A stretch of DNA of 64,000 bases, from the NCBI GenBank assembly GCA_017305925.1, contig JAFKJW010000184.1, positions 42,730 through 106,729 on the forward strand, written 5' to 3'. Source of the DNA: Hyphomicrobiales bacterium (GTDB taxonomy: Bacteria > Pseudomonadota > Alphaproteobacteria > Rhizobiales > Rhizobiaceae). Shown here in pieces: positions 9,003-17,900 of this stretch. A program made the translations under genes and the position numbers. The notes under the pieces are model-generated. The model was not told the origin of the DNA. It saw only the letters and a program-made list of their open reading frames with translations, and did not search any database. How positions within the stretch are numbered: the stretch's first letter is position 1; every line of letters begins with the position of its first letter.

Positions 9003-9959
9003 ATGGCGGACGAACCGGGCAAAGTTGAAACTGTCGATGGGAAAGCCATCGCCGGGTATGCCCGCCGCTTTAGCATGACCGCCGCTTCGCCGGAGCGTTT
9101 GGCGCAGCCGTCCGCCGACCGGGGATGGAGAGATCGCCTGTTCTACCGGGCATTCACCTTTCCCGCCTTGCTGGTCGTGGCGGGAACGGCAGTCCTGCCG
9201 CTCGCGCTCCTGCTGTTCTGGAGCCTCGTCGATCAGCGGTCGGGCGAGGCGACGCTGCGCTACTACGCACAGTCGCTCGCCAGCCCCTACTTCCTGCGCA
9301 TCCTTCTCACCACCATCCTCATGGCCGCCGGCGTGACCGTCGTGTCGGTCATGCTGGCCCTGCCGATGGCTTACGTCCTGGCACGGCATACATTGCTGCG
9401 GAGCATCCTTGTCCCGATGATCAGCATACCGCGAATGCTGCCTTTCGTGGTCGTTGGCTATGCCATGGTGCTGTTGCTGGCGCCCTACACCGGCGTGATG
9501 AACAAGGCTCTCATCGCCGCCGGCATCCTGAGCGAACCGGTCTTCATCCTGTTCGGCTGGCCCGGCCAGGCGATCGCGTTCGGCTATGCCGGCGTCGTCA
9601 TCGCCATAGCCATCCTGACGGGCGTCTTCATGACCGTCGATCCGCAACTGGAAGACGCCGCCGTCACTCTGGGCGCGGGCAGGCTCGAGGCCGCGCTGAC
9701 CGTCAGCATGCCGCTGGCTGCTCCCGGCATAGTCGCCGCGGCCGCGCTGATCTTCTCGACCGTCGTCACCTCCTATGCGATCCCGGTCATGCTGAACAGC
9801 CGTACGCCCTACATGGTGTCGGTGCTCATCTACAACAATCTGTATTCGCTTCAGGAGCGCCACCTCGCCTACGCGCAGGCGATCATCGTCACCGCGCTGG
9901 CGATCGGCGTGACGACTGCCGCCCAGATCTTCCTGTCGCGGTTCGGAAGCCGGCGATGA
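9003..9959 (+). CDS. ABC importer permease, PotB-like
   Basis: A 318-residue inner membrane permease of the binding-protein-dependent transport family. It has about six hydrophobic segments, the first around FPALLVVAGTAVLPLALLLF. The cytoplasmic EAA loop that docks the ATPase is visible as LEDAAVTLGAGRLEAALTVS in the C-terminal third. The N-terminal ~50 residues are polar and longer than usual for PotB relatives. It starts 3 bases after the binding-protein stop codon and overlaps the next permease by four bases, so translation is probably coupled. It forms the channel with its partner permease. Confidence 0.9.
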   Translation: MADEPGKVETVDGKAIAGYARRFSMTAASPERLAQPSADRGWRDRLFYRAFTFPALLVVAGTAVLPLALLLFWSLVDQRSGEATLRYYAQSLASPYFLRILLTTILMAAGVTVVSVMLALPMAYVLARHTLLRSILVPMISIPRMLPFVVVGYAMVLLLAPYTGVMNKALIAAGILSEPVFILFGWPGQAIAFGYAGVVIAIAILTGVFMTVDPQLEDAAVTLGAGRLEAALTVSMPLAAPGIVAAAALIFSTVVTSYAIPVMLNSRTPYMVSVLIYNNLYSLQERHLAYAQAIIVTALAIGVTTAAQIFLSRFGSRR

Positions 9960-10855
9960 CGGGCGGCGAATTTCAGGAAAGCGGAAAGGCCTTTGGCGGA
10001 TCGCGAGGGACGAGGACGCGCGCGAACCTCCCCGGCCGCTTCCGGACCGGCATCCGGATCGGCCGGATCGCGCTCACGGCCTATGTCCTTCTGATGCTGG
10101 CGCTGCTGGCGCTTCCCATCGTCCTTGTCGTCGTCGCCTCGTTCCAGGGAGGGATGGAGGTCGCCTCCCGTCCGGACGGCTGGTCGCTCAGCGCCTACGA
10201 GGCCATCCCAACGAACTACTGGGACGCCTTGTGGTTCACGATCAGAAGCGCCTTCTGGGCGACCATCTGCGCGCTGGTCCTGGCGGTTCCGGCGGCCTGG
10301 GGGCTCGTGCGCGGAAACCTGCGCGAGCGTCGTTTCGTCAGCGCACTGGTGCTGCTGCCCGACGCCGTCCCGTCCATCACCCTCGGCATCGCGCTGCTGG
10401 CCCTGTTCGTTCCGCTGGGGCTCTCCAACAGCTTTGCCGGGATCACGGTCGCGCTGACCGTCATCAGCCTGGCGATGGCCCTGCGCTTCACGGAAGCCCT
10501 GATGGGAGGCGTGCCGGAAGAGCTGGAACAAGCGGCCGTGACGATGGGCGCAAGCCGCGTCACGGCCCTGACGACTGTCGTCCTGCCGCTTCTGGCGCCA
10601 GGGCTCGCCATCGCCGCGCTGTTCGTCTTCGTGCACAACCTCGTCACGTTCGAGCTGCTTCTCTTCATCGCCGGGCCGCGTGCGACGCCGATCTCGGTGC
10701 AGCTCTTCAGCGACATCGTGGATCGCGGCGTACTGCCGCAAGCCATCGCGATGTCCGCCATCCTCGTCTATGTCGGGATCGCCTTCCATACGCTGGTCGC
10801 GATGACGGTCGGCGCGCGCTACCTTGCGGGCAGCGCCATGGCGCGGAAAGGATAA
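9956..10855 (+). CDS. ABC importer permease, PotC-like
   Basis: A 299-residue permease. The frame stays open far upstream, but the ATG at 9956 overlaps the preceding stop as ATGA. Translation from there gives a polar N-terminus and then membrane segments, the first being YVLLMLALLALPIVLVVVAS. The EAA loop is ELEQAAVTMGASRVTALTTV. It pairs with the product of the preceding gene in the inner membrane. Together with the ATPase that starts four bases downstream it completes a Pot/Fbp-type importer. Confidence 0.9.
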   Translation: MTGGEFQESGKAFGGSRGTRTRANLPGRFRTGIRIGRIALTAYVLLMLALLALPIVLVVVASFQGGMEVASRPDGWSLSAYEAIPTNYWDALWFTIRSAFWATICALVLAVPAAWGLVRGNLRERRFVSALVLLPDAVPSITLGIALLALFVPLGLSNSFAGITVALTVISLAMALRFTEALMGGVPEELEQAAVTMGASRVTALTTVVLPLLAPGLAIAALFVFVHNLVTFELLLFIAGPRATPISVQLFSDIVDRGVLPQAIAMSAILVYVGIAFHTLVAMTVGARYLAGSAMARKG

Positions 10856-10859
10856 CCGG

Positions 10860-11978
10860 ATGCTGTACGGTAAGCTCGGCCAGAGGGTTCAGGTCAGGCA
10901 TCTCAGCAAATCCTTCGGCAAGATTTCCGCCCTGCGGGACCTGACCTTCGACGTCGAGCCCGGCGAATTGGTCGCTTTTCTCGGCCCCAGCGGCTGCGGC
11001 AAGACGACGGCGCTGAAGACGATCGCCGGCCTGCTGCCCGGCCATGGTGGCGAGATATCGTTCGGCGGAGAACGGATCGATCACCTGCCGCCCAACAAGC
11101 GCAACATCGGGCTGGTCTTCCAGAATTATTCGCTGTTTCCGCACATGACGGTAAGCGAGAACATCGGATACGGCCTCCGCATGCGCCGCTGGCCCTTGGA
11201 ACGGCGCGCGGCGCGCATCCGGGAAATGCTGGCGCTGGCGCGGCTCGAGGGGCTGGGCGATCGCAAGCCCGGGCAGCTCAGCGGCGGCCAGCAGCAGCGT
11301 GTCGCCCTGGTGCGCGCCATGGCCTTCATGCCCGACCTCCTGCTGCTGGACGAACCGCTGTCGAACCTCGATGCCGGTTTGCGGGAGGACGTGCGCGCCG
11401 ACATGCGCAACATCCAGCGCCGTACCCGGCAGACGACCATCCTCGTCACACACGACCAGGAGGAAGCCCTGGTCATGAGCGACCGCATCGTCCTCATGAA
11501 CCAGGGCCGGGTCGAGCAGATCGACTCGCCGGAGCAGCTCTATTCGATGCCCGCGACGGAATTCGCAGCCCGCTTCATCGGCCGGGGCAACATTCTCTAC
11601 GGGACTTATCTCCGCGACGGCGATGTCGATGCGGTGCGGATCGAAGGGCTCGACGCGCCTTTGTCGGCGAGCACCAAGGCGCCCGCGGTCGGTCCCGCAG
11701 GCTCCCCGGTGGCGGCCTGCATCCAGCCGGAACAGATCGTGGTGAGCGCACGCAACGATGCTGAAACGCTGAAGTCCCGTTGGCCTCGCGCCTTCATCGC
11801 GACCGGGAAGATCGTCGATATCGCTTTCCACGGCGGATCGAGCGTCCTGCATCTCGACGTGGAGGGAGCGGGCGTCCTCAAATGCCGGCGGCCGGCCACG
11901 GAGGTGCAAGGACTCCGTTTCGGCGACCGCGTCGCCGTGGGCATTCTCGACTGCCATCTCATGCCGCAGAGCGAATGA
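10860..11978 (+). CDS. ABC importer ATPase, PotA/FbpC-type
   Basis: A 372-residue ATPase with all catalytic motifs: Walker A GPSGCGKTT (about 42-50), Q-loop FQNYSLFPHM, signature [14 protein letters not shown], Walker B LLLLDEPLSNLD and the H-loop histidine in LVTHDQEEA. A C-terminal TOBE-like region of about 130 residues follows, as in PotA and FbpC. The ATG at 10860 is preferred over the upstream frame start at 10824. It drives import through the two preceding permeases. Unlike the MalK-type ATPase at 18940-19821, it is intact. Confidence 0.93.
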   Translation: MLYGKLGQRVQVRHLSKSFGKISALRDLTFDVEPGELVAFLGPSGCGKTTALKTIAGLLPGHGGEISFGGERIDHLPPNKRNIGLVFQNYSLFPHMTVSENIGYGLRMRRWPLERRAARIREMLALARLEGLGDRKPGQLSGGQQQRVALVRAMAFMPDLLLLDEPLSNLDAGLREDVRADMRNIQRRTRQTTILVTHDQEEALVMSDRIVLMNQGRVEQIDSPEQLYSMPATEFAARFIGRGNILYGTYLRDGDVDAVRIEGLDAPLSASTKAPAVGPAGSPVAACIQPEQIVVSARNDAETLKSRWPRAFIATGKIVDIAFHGGSSVLHLDVEGAGVLKCRRPATEVQGLRFGDRVAVGILDCHLMPQSE

Positions 11979-12264
11979 AGGTCTCGGCTATAGATCCATG
12001 ACGAAGCGCTGCATGACATGATGCGGCATCGGCATTGGATCTGATATTCCCGGTAATGCTAGCGTCTTCGCACAGTCATCGTGGCTGTGTTTGGGGAACT
12101 CGGCTTCCATGATCTGCGATCAGTGTGATTGCGGAAATAATATACTGCGCTCGAACTTGGCATAATCTCTGACAATCCGCCGATCAGACAGAAGATGCCT
12201 TGTCTGAAACGATATTGTTCGAGGTCTCCCATGCCGAACGTCGGGACCGCGCGGGTGGGGTCAC
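11979..12264. other. Intergenic region with a 7-bp inverted repeat at 12184-12207
   Basis: About 285 bases lie between the ABC operon and the DUF1194 gene. The region is noticeably richer in A and T than its neighbours (around 12130-12180). It contains TCAGACA and TGTCTGA arms separated by ten bases, 57 bases before the next start codon. This could be an operator or a leader hairpin. No ORF is supported and no consensus promoter stands out. Confidence 0.4.
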
Positions 12265-13122
12265 ATGGGAAACTGGACGGCGCCCTTTGGCGGAAACCAT
12301 GACGAAGCCGCCGGCGAACCGGCGCGGCGGCAAGGACGGCATGGCGCCAATCTCCGCCGCCTGCTCATCGGCGCGCTGGCGCCGTTTGTTCTCGCCCGCC
12401 CGTTGTGGGCGGCGGATAGCGAGAGCCTTTCGCAAGGAATGGTGGTCGATGCTGCACTCGTCCTCGCGGTCGATGCCTCGTCCTCGATCTCCATGCACCA
12501 GGCCCGGATGCAGAAGGAGGGCCACGCGGACGCGCTGCGCTCGCCTCAGGTGAAGGCCGCGATCCAGGAAGGTTCGATCGGCTGCATAGCCGTCACCTAC
12601 CTCGAATGGTCCAGCGTCGGCGCGGCGCGTACCGTGCTGCCTTGGAGCAGGCTGTGCAGCAGCGGCGACGCCGACATCGCCGCGGACGCGATCGCGCGGC
12701 GGGGTGACGACGGCTCCGGGCGAGGCAGCGGAGGCCGGACCTCCCTGTCCTTCGCGCTCGATCTCGGCGGCCTTCTGCTCGACCGCTTTCCCGGAAAGGC
12801 GGCGCGCAAGATCATCGACATATCCTCCAACGGGACGAACAATGACGGCCTGCCCGTCGCACAGAGTCGGGACCGCGTTGTCCAGAAGGGCTACACCGTC
12901 AACGGCATCGTCCTCGCGCACGAGGAGCAGGGCGTGACATCCGATCTTCCGGATTACTTCCGGCGGGCTGTCATCGGCGGCCCGCGGGCTTTCGTGGCCG
13001 TGCCGGATCGGCCTTCCGACTATGTCAGGGCCATTCGCCGAAAACTCGTGATGGAGATAAGCGGCGTCGACGGCCGCGAAGACAGGAGCCCGGTCCATGT
13101 CGTGGTCGGGGACAGGGGATGA
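12265..13122 (+). CDS. DUF1194 domain-containing (VWA-like) secreted protein
   Basis: A 285-residue protein matching my recollection of the DUF1194 family of alphaproteobacteria. Members have a von Willebrand factor A-like core. The metal-site-like segment LVLAVDASSSISMHQ (about 75-89) resembles the DxSxS MIDAS start, and KIIDISSNGTNNDG falls where a VWA fold places its second acidic loop. The N-terminus has about 30 polar residues and then a hydrophobic stretch (LLIGALAPFVLARPLWA), consistent with export or anchoring. Function is unknown in the family. The following membrane-protein gene overlaps its end by 26 bases, so the two are probably made together. Confidence 0.75.
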   Translation: MGNWTAPFGGNHDEAAGEPARRQGRHGANLRRLLIGALAPFVLARPLWAADSESLSQGMVVDAALVLAVDASSSISMHQARMQKEGHADALRSPQVKAAIQEGSIGCIAVTYLEWSSVGAARTVLPWSRLCSSGDADIAADAIARRGDDGSGRGSGGRTSLSFALDLGGLLLDRFPGKAARKIIDISSNGTNNDGLPVAQSRDRVVQKGYTVNGIVLAHEEQGVTSDLPDYFRRAVIGGPRAFVAVPDRPSDYVRAIRRKLVMEISGVDGREDRSPVHVVVGDRG

Positions 13123-13858
13123 AGCCGCGGGTGATGGCGCCGTGCGGGGGGGCATTGATGCCGAAATGAAGCCGGACGGATTCTTGCGGCGTGCCGGCAT
13201 CCGCACGCTGGATCCCGGCGCGCTCTACAATCTCGGCAATATTGTGGGCTTCGTCGTCGGGCTTGCCGTTGCGCTCGGCGCAACCGCTTCCGGCGGGGAC
13301 AACGCCACGCTGTGGGGGCTGGCCGTGGCCCACGTGGCGGGAAGCCCGGCCGCCATTGCGCTGACCACGGCCACGGCGGTGTTCTTCTGGGGCGGCATCG
13401 TCTACACGAAGGCTTGGGCGAACGGTCCGCCGCCTGATCCGGGTCTCAACCGATGGGGCGACGTGCTTTCCGGCATCGGCGCGATCATCCTGGGCGCCGG
13501 CCTGGTCATGCTGGGAAATCCATGGCTCGCGGCGTCCGCGGGCGCCCTGCACGCCGCCGGCAAATTCGGCAGCGCGGCGAGCAGCGCGGTCGTGGCTCGG
13601 GATGCTCGCGTTTCGGAACGCACCGGAGCCTTCTTCAAGGATCTGGTGCTGGTGAGCCGCGTGCCTGCCATCCTCGCGGGCGCCGCCGCCCTGTGGCGGG
13701 AGCTTGCGCTTCAGGAAAGCATGCAAGGATTGCTGCTGGCCCTGAGCTTCATGGCCTGCTGCACGATATGGGCGGCTGCCGACTGGATGCTGCTGTCGCC
13801 GCAAGGCTGGATCAAGACCACCGCGGCCGCTCTTCGTCAGAGAGTGTCCAGGGTCTGA
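13097..13858 (+). CDS. Predicted inner membrane protein of unknown function
   Basis: I do not recognise this 253-residue protein. It has about five hydrophobic segments: around GNIVGFVVGLAVALGA, an alanine-rich stretch after HVAGSPAAIALTTATAVFFW, GIGAIILGAGLVMLG, VPAILAGAAALW and LLLALSFMACCTIWAA. A short charged C-terminal tail follows. The ATG at 13097 lies inside the DUF1194 gene and has AGGAG eight bases upstream. A later in-frame ATG at 13166 lacks a ribosome site. The overlap suggests the protein works with the DUF1194 product, perhaps as its membrane partner, but that is inference from position only. Confidence 0.6.
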   Translation: MSWSGTGDEAAGDGAVRGGIDAEMKPDGFLRRAGIRTLDPGALYNLGNIVGFVVGLAVALGATASGGDNATLWGLAVAHVAGSPAAIALTTATAVFFWGGIVYTKAWANGPPPDPGLNRWGDVLSGIGAIILGAGLVMLGNPWLAASAGALHAAGKFGSAASSAVVARDARVSERTGAFFKDLVLVSRVPAILAGAAALWRELALQESMQGLLLALSFMACCTIWAAADWMLLSPQGWIKTTAAALRQRVSRV

Positions 13859-13930
13859 GCGATTTCCCCTTTGGCCGTACGATTCGCGGATTCACCCTCG
13901 CAATCGCAACTGCATGGAAATAGTTCTGGC

Positions 13931-13952
13931 ATGACTGGTCATTACCAGTCAT
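13931..13952. promoter_or_regulatory. DasR/NagR-like (dre-type) operator
   Basis: Perfect 9-bp arms, ATGACTGGT and ACCAGTCAT, are separated by CATT. The inner 16 bp (ACTGGTCATTACCAGT, 13934-13949) closely follow the dre pattern of HutC-family GntR regulators of N-acetylglucosamine use (ACTGGT...ACCAGT half sites). It lies 38 bases upstream of such a regulator gene, which heads an operon containing nagB. The regulator is therefore probably autoregulated and controls the whole operon, released by a phosphorylated amino sugar. Confidence 0.75.
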
Positions 13953-13989
13953 AAGTTGATAGGTTCACGGCCGAATTCGGGAGTATGGG

Positions 13990-14799
13990 GTGAGCAGTCT
14001 CGGCGTCTCGATGGAGCAGAACGCTCCACGAACATTGCATGAGCGCCTGCGCGCCGTCATCGTGGCGAACATCGGCAGCGGAGCCTGGGCGCCTCATTCG
14101 CAAATCACGTCAGAGCGCGAACTGTGCCAGCGCTACGGCGTCAGCCGCGCGACCACGCGCAAGGTCGTCTCCGACCTCGTCCACGAGGGCGTCATCTACA
14201 CAGTCGCCGGCAAGGGCGCTTTCGTCTCCGACCGACCTTTTCGACAAGAACTGAAGCCGCTGACCGGTTTCGCGGAGGACTTGCAAGGCCAGGGAATTGC
14301 AATGGGTTCAACCGTGCGTCGTTTCGAGCGCATCGAGGCCGACGAGACATTGGCCGGACGGCTGCGAATTCGCCCGGGTTCGGCGGTCGTCCACCTCGAG
14401 CGGCTGAGATTTGCCGACGGGAAGCCGGTCGCCGTTCAGACCAGCTTCATCCCCGAGCATCTCTGCCCCGGCCTCTTGCATATCGATTTCTCGCGGGCAT
14501 CGCTCTACGAAACTTTCAGGGGCGAATACGGCCTGTCGCTGGGCGACGCGGACACCGTCGTCCGGCCCGATCTCGCGCAGGACTGGGAAGCGGCACTGTC
14601 GGGCGGCGGCATGCCCCTGCCCGTGCTGCGGACCTTCCAGACCACCTATCTGACCGACGGCCGGGTCATCGAATATTGCCTGTCGACCTTCTTCGGCAAC
14701 GGCTTCGAGCTGACCGTCGGCTCCAGCGCGCATCGCGGCGTCTGCCTGTCGCCGACCCGCAGCGAAGCATTCCATGGGCGCGGCGAAAGCGGAAAGTGA
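13990..14799 (+). CDS. GntR-family regulator, HutC subfamily (NagR/DasR-like)
   Basis: A 269-residue regulator. The winged HTH spans about residues 15-80 (ITSERELCQRYGVSRATTRK is the recognition region), followed by a UTRA ligand domain (LKPLTGFAEDLQGQG through LERLRFADGKPVAVQ). I chose GTG 13990 with GGAG six bases upstream. ATG 14011 is an in-frame alternative. Its operon (GH4 glycosidase, glucosamine-6-phosphate deaminase, GlcNAc-type kinase) and the dre-like operator upstream point to an amino-sugar phosphate, such as GlcN-6-P or GlcNAc-6-P, as effector. That is knowledge of relatives plus context. The first operon gene starts only 9 bases downstream. Confidence 0.9.
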   Translation: MSSLGVSMEQNAPRTLHERLRAVIVANIGSGAWAPHSQITSERELCQRYGVSRATTRKVVSDLVHEGVIYTVAGKGAFVSDRPFRQELKPLTGFAEDLQGQGIAMGSTVRRFERIEADETLAGRLRIRPGSAVVHLERLRFADGKPVAVQTSFIPEHLCPGLLHIDFSRASLYETFRGEYGLSLGDADTVVRPDLAQDWEAALSGGGMPLPVLRTFQTTYLTDGRVIEYCLSTFFGNGFELTVGSSAHRGVCLSPTRSEAFHGRGESGK

Positions 14800-14808
14800 G
14801 GGAGACGC

Positions 14809-16107
14809 ATGGCGCGCATCAAGGTTGCCTATATCGGCGGCGGCAGCACGAGAGCGCCGGGCTGCATTGCCGGCTGGCTGCGCCAGGGCGAGAACTTTCG
14901 CGGCTCCGAGATCGTCCTGATCGATCTCGACGCGCACAGGCTGGGCGTCGTGCGGGAACTGGCGCAGAAGATGTCCGACGCACGCGCGCTCGACATCCGC
15001 TTCACGGCCACGACGGACAGGCTGGCGGGCCTGCAGGATTGCGATGCGGTGCTGAGCAGCTTCCGCCCCGGCGGCTTCGAGGCGCGCCATCTGGACGAGA
15101 GCATTCCGCTGAAGCACGGCGTGATCGGCCAGGAAACGCAGGGCCCCGGCGGCTTCTTCATGGCTTTGCGCTCGATCCAGGCGGTCAAGGGCATCATCGC
15201 CGACATCGAGCGCGTCGCGCCGAAAGCCCGCCTCTTCAACTACACCAATCCGGTCAACATCGTCGCGGAGGCGGTCACCCACCACAGCGACATTCCCACC
15301 GTCTCGCTCTGCGAGGGGCCGCTGATCTTTCCGCCCGACATCGCGGTCGCCGCCGGGCTGGACCCTTCGCTGGTCGAGGCGACGTCGATCGGCCTCAACC
15401 ATGGCTCGTGGTCGGTGCGCCAGACCTATGACGGGAAGGACTTCGTCCCGCTGGTCGAGGAGGCCTGGCGCGAGCGGCGCGACGATCCGGCGCTGACGCT
15501 CCAGCAGCGCCGTCTGCTGCACATGACGGCGGCCATGCAGTCGCTGCCGTCGCAATATTTCAAATACTACTACTTCACCGACGAGATCCTGCATGAGATG
15601 CAGAGCGCGCCGACGACGCGCGCGCAGGACATCATGGCGAAGGTTCCGGATTACTGGCGGCACTACGAGGAACAGGCGCGGTCTGACAACCCACGCCTCG
15701 ACGAGCGCCTTTCACGCGGCAGCCTGGACGAACTCGAGATCGCGATCGACGTGATGGACGCCGTGTTCAACGACCGCGGCGAGGTCTGGCCCGTGAACGT
15801 GCCGAACAACGGAGCGATCGCCGACTTTCCGGACGATCTGGTGGTCGAGGTGCCGGGCTTTGTCGACAGGACGGGCGTGCGGCCGATCGCTTCCGGCGCG
15901 ATGCCCCGGCAAGTGGCCGGACTTGTCCACATGCTGGCCGAATACCAGGCCGCGACCGCACGCGTCGGCTGGGACGGCAACCGCCGGCAGGCGATCCAGG
16001 CGCTCGCCTCCAACCCGCTCGTCATGTCGCTCAAGAAGGCGGAGGCGATATTCGACGAGATGGCGCACGCCCATCGCGACTATATTTCGCCGACGCTGTT
16101 TTCGTGA
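14809..16107 (+). CDS. Glycoside hydrolase family 4 (NAD- and metal-dependent 6-phospho-glycosidase)
   Basis: A 432-residue GH4 enzyme. The N-terminal Rossmann motif KVAYIGGGSTRAPG binds NAD, and NYTNPVNI (144-151) is the conserved substrate/cofactor loop. Metal ligands fit Cys168 and His198 (IGLNHGSW). GH4 enzymes oxidise C3 of the sugar, eliminate the aglycone and re-reduce, and most act on 6-phosphorylated glycosides. The subgroup motif after the cysteine is CEGP, not the CHxx or CDMP forms I know for characterised members, so specificity may be unusual. The nagB and kinase genes downstream suggest an amino-sugar glycoside. GGGAG precedes the ATG. Confidence 0.88.
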   Translation: MARIKVAYIGGGSTRAPGCIAGWLRQGENFRGSEIVLIDLDAHRLGVVRELAQKMSDARALDIRFTATTDRLAGLQDCDAVLSSFRPGGFEARHLDESIPLKHGVIGQETQGPGGFFMALRSIQAVKGIIADIERVAPKARLFNYTNPVNIVAEAVTHHSDIPTVSLCEGPLIFPPDIAVAAGLDPSLVEATSIGLNHGSWSVRQTYDGKDFVPLVEEAWRERRDDPALTLQQRRLLHMTAAMQSLPSQYFKYYYFTDEILHEMQSAPTTRAQDIMAKVPDYWRHYEEQARSDNPRLDERLSRGSLDELEIAIDVMDAVFNDRGEVWPVNVPNNGAIADFPDDLVVEVPGFVDRTGVRPIASGAMPRQVAGLVHMLAEYQAATARVGWDGNRRQAIQALASNPLVMSLKKAEAIFDEMAHAHRDYISPTLFS

Positions 16108-16122
16108 ACGGAGTGCCCGCCG

Positions 16123-16857
16123 ATGGCGATCGAACTGCATATCGAGCCCGACCTCGCTTCCGTCAGCGACCATGCGGCACGCCTTTTGGCCGAGGCCATT
16201 GAGCGCAAGCCGGCGCTTTCGGCCGTGTTGGCCACCGGTAACTCGCCGATGGCCAGCTATGCCCGGCTGGCGGAATTGCGGCGTGACGGCAAGGTCGACA
16301 CCGGCCGGATGCGGGTGTTCCAGCTCGACAGCTATATCGGCACGCCGGACGACGATCCGCGTTCGCTTTACGGATGGATGGACCGCTCCCTCCTGTCGCC
16401 TCTCGCCATCGCGCCCGAACGCGTCATCCGCTTCGCCGCGACGCCCGCCGACCCGGACGAAGAGTGCCGCTCCTTCCGTGAAAAGATCGGGATGTCAGGT
16501 GGTTTCGACCTTTCCGTGCTGGGCCTCGGCCCGAACGGGCATCTGGGCTTCAACGAGCCGCTGAGCGATCCGCGATCGACGACGCGCGTGATCGACCTGA
16601 CGCCGGAGAGCATCGTCAGCAACGCGGTTTACTGGGGAGGCGAGGTGGCCGTGCCTCGCCGGGCGATGACGGTCGGCCTCGACGCCCTGCTCGCCGCAAG
16701 GCAGACGATCCTGATCGTCGTGGGCGCGGCCAAGCGCCAGATCCTGAAACAGACGCTTGAGGGGCCGATTTCCCCGGCCGTCCCGGCCTCCTATCTCCGC
16801 GAAGCGACGAACGTCACCGTCATCGCGGACCGGGCCGCCTGGGGCGGCGGTGCCTGA
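16123..16857 (+). CDS. nagB: Glucosamine-6-phosphate deaminase
   Basis: A 244-residue member of the NagB family, which converts glucosamine-6-phosphate to fructose-6-phosphate and ammonia in the cytoplasm. LATGNSPMASYARLA (37-51) is the phosphate loop. QLDSY puts Asp69 at the position of the E. coli catalytic Asp72. GLGPNGHLGFNEP (134-146) carries the conserved His140 and Glu145, with Asn138 where E. coli has Asp141, a change seen in shorter NagB relatives. The chain is about 20 residues shorter than the E. coli enzyme and lacks its extended allosteric C-terminus. GGAG lies upstream of the ATG. It sits between the GH4 gene and the kinase. No nagA deacetylase is present in the window. Confidence 0.9.
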   Translation: MAIELHIEPDLASVSDHAARLLAEAIERKPALSAVLATGNSPMASYARLAELRRDGKVDTGRMRVFQLDSYIGTPDDDPRSLYGWMDRSLLSPLAIAPERVIRFAATPADPDEECRSFREKIGMSGGFDLSVLGLGPNGHLGFNEPLSDPRSTTRVIDLTPESIVSNAVYWGGEVAVPRRAMTVGLDALLAARQTILIVVGAAKRQILKQTLEGPISPAVPASYLREATNVTVIADRAAWGGGA

Positions 16858-16858
16858 G

Positions 16859-17875
16859 ATGCGCGGATCGGCTGCCCCGGTTGTGCTGGGCGTGGACGGC
16901 GGCGGCACCAAGACGCTTGCCCTGGTGTGCGACACCGAAGGCCGGGCGCTCGGCTGGGGCCGCGCGGGAAACTGCAACATTTACGGCAACATGGCTGGCG
17001 CGGCGGACGAGCTGGAAAGCGCCGTGGAAGAGGCGCTTTCGGCGGCCGGCTGCGCCCGCGAGCACATATCCTCGGCAGTCTACAGCCTGGTCGGCGCGGA
17101 CTGGCCGGAGGATTTCGAGTTCTGGCGGACCGCCCTCGCCGGCCGGCGCCTCGGCAGGCGCATCGAAGTGGTCAACGACGCCATCGGCGCACTGCATGCC
17201 GGCTCGCCCCAGGGCGACGCCGTGATCGTCGTCTGCGGGACGGGCGCGGCGACAGGCAGCCGCAACCATGCCGGCGCGTTGTGGCATTCGTCGTTCTGGC
17301 AACTGAACCAGGGAGCCGGAGAACTGGGCGCACGCGCGCTCGACGCCGTCTATCGGGCGGAGCTCGGCATCGGTCCGGCCACGCTTTTGACGCCGGCGCT
17401 TCTGGAGAAATTTCGGCTGCGAGGCATCGAAGCCCTGCTGCACCAACAGACGGGGCGCTCGACCGCCGGAAAGATCGATGCGGCGACCATCGTTCCGCTG
17501 ATTTTCGCCGCGGCGGACCAAGGCGATGCGGTGGCCACGCGTATTCTCGAAACGCACGGGACGAGCCTTGCCGATTTCGCCGCCATCGCCGCGCGCAAGG
17601 TCGATATTCTCGACAGGCCGTTCCAGTTCATGCTGGCCGGCGGCGTCTTCCGGAACGCCTCGCCCATCCTGCGCGATGCATTGCTGGCCCGCCTTCGCGA
17701 CCAGGCCCCTGCCCTCGTGCAGACCGACAGCCGCGAGCCGCTGAGAGGAGCGATCAATCTGGCGCTGAAAATGGAGACGGGACGCTGGGATGGCCGTCTC
17801 GCCGAAAGGATCGGGAAGACGTTTCCTCCCCCGGCGTTCTTCCAGACCAGCCAGCACGCCGGAAGCGGCGCATGA
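16859..17875 (+). CDS. BadF/BadG/BcrA/BcrD-type ATPase family, N-acetylglucosamine kinase-like
   Basis: A 338-residue sugar kinase of the ASKHA fold. The N-terminal phosphate loop is LGVDGGGTKTLALV, the second is IVVCGTGAATGS (about 121-132), and the adenosine region is FMLAGGVFRN. This is the arrangement of eukaryote-like N-acetylglucosamine kinases and their bacterial relatives. The product would be GlcNAc-6-P or GlcN-6-P, which fits a place directly after nagB (one-base gap). The frame opens at 16757, but ATG 16859 gives the correct start of the family. GlcNAc specificity is inferred from neighbours, and other amino sugars are possible. Confidence 0.85.
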   Translation: MRGSAAPVVLGVDGGGTKTLALVCDTEGRALGWGRAGNCNIYGNMAGAADELESAVEEALSAAGCAREHISSAVYSLVGADWPEDFEFWRTALAGRRLGRRIEVVNDAIGALHAGSPQGDAVIVVCGTGAATGSRNHAGALWHSSFWQLNQGAGELGARALDAVYRAELGIGPATLLTPALLEKFRLRGIEALLHQQTGRSTAGKIDAATIVPLIFAAADQGDAVATRILETHGTSLADFAAIAARKVDILDRPFQFMLAGGVFRNASPILRDALLARLRDQAPALVQTDSREPLRGAINLALKMETGRWDGRLAERIGKTFPPPAFFQTSQHAGSGA

Positions 17876-17900
17876 CCGTTCCCTTTCAGCCCGGCGCCTC

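Noticed and set aside
8376..9863. Long minus-strand frame of 495 codons
   Set aside because: It mirrors the binding protein and permease genes, is rich in Arg/Asp/His/Gly as GC-rich antisense frames are, and has no domain.
14308..15663. Minus-strand frame of 451 codons over the GntR and GH4 genes
   Set aside because: Both plus-strand genes have full families and ribosome sites; the antisense frame has none.
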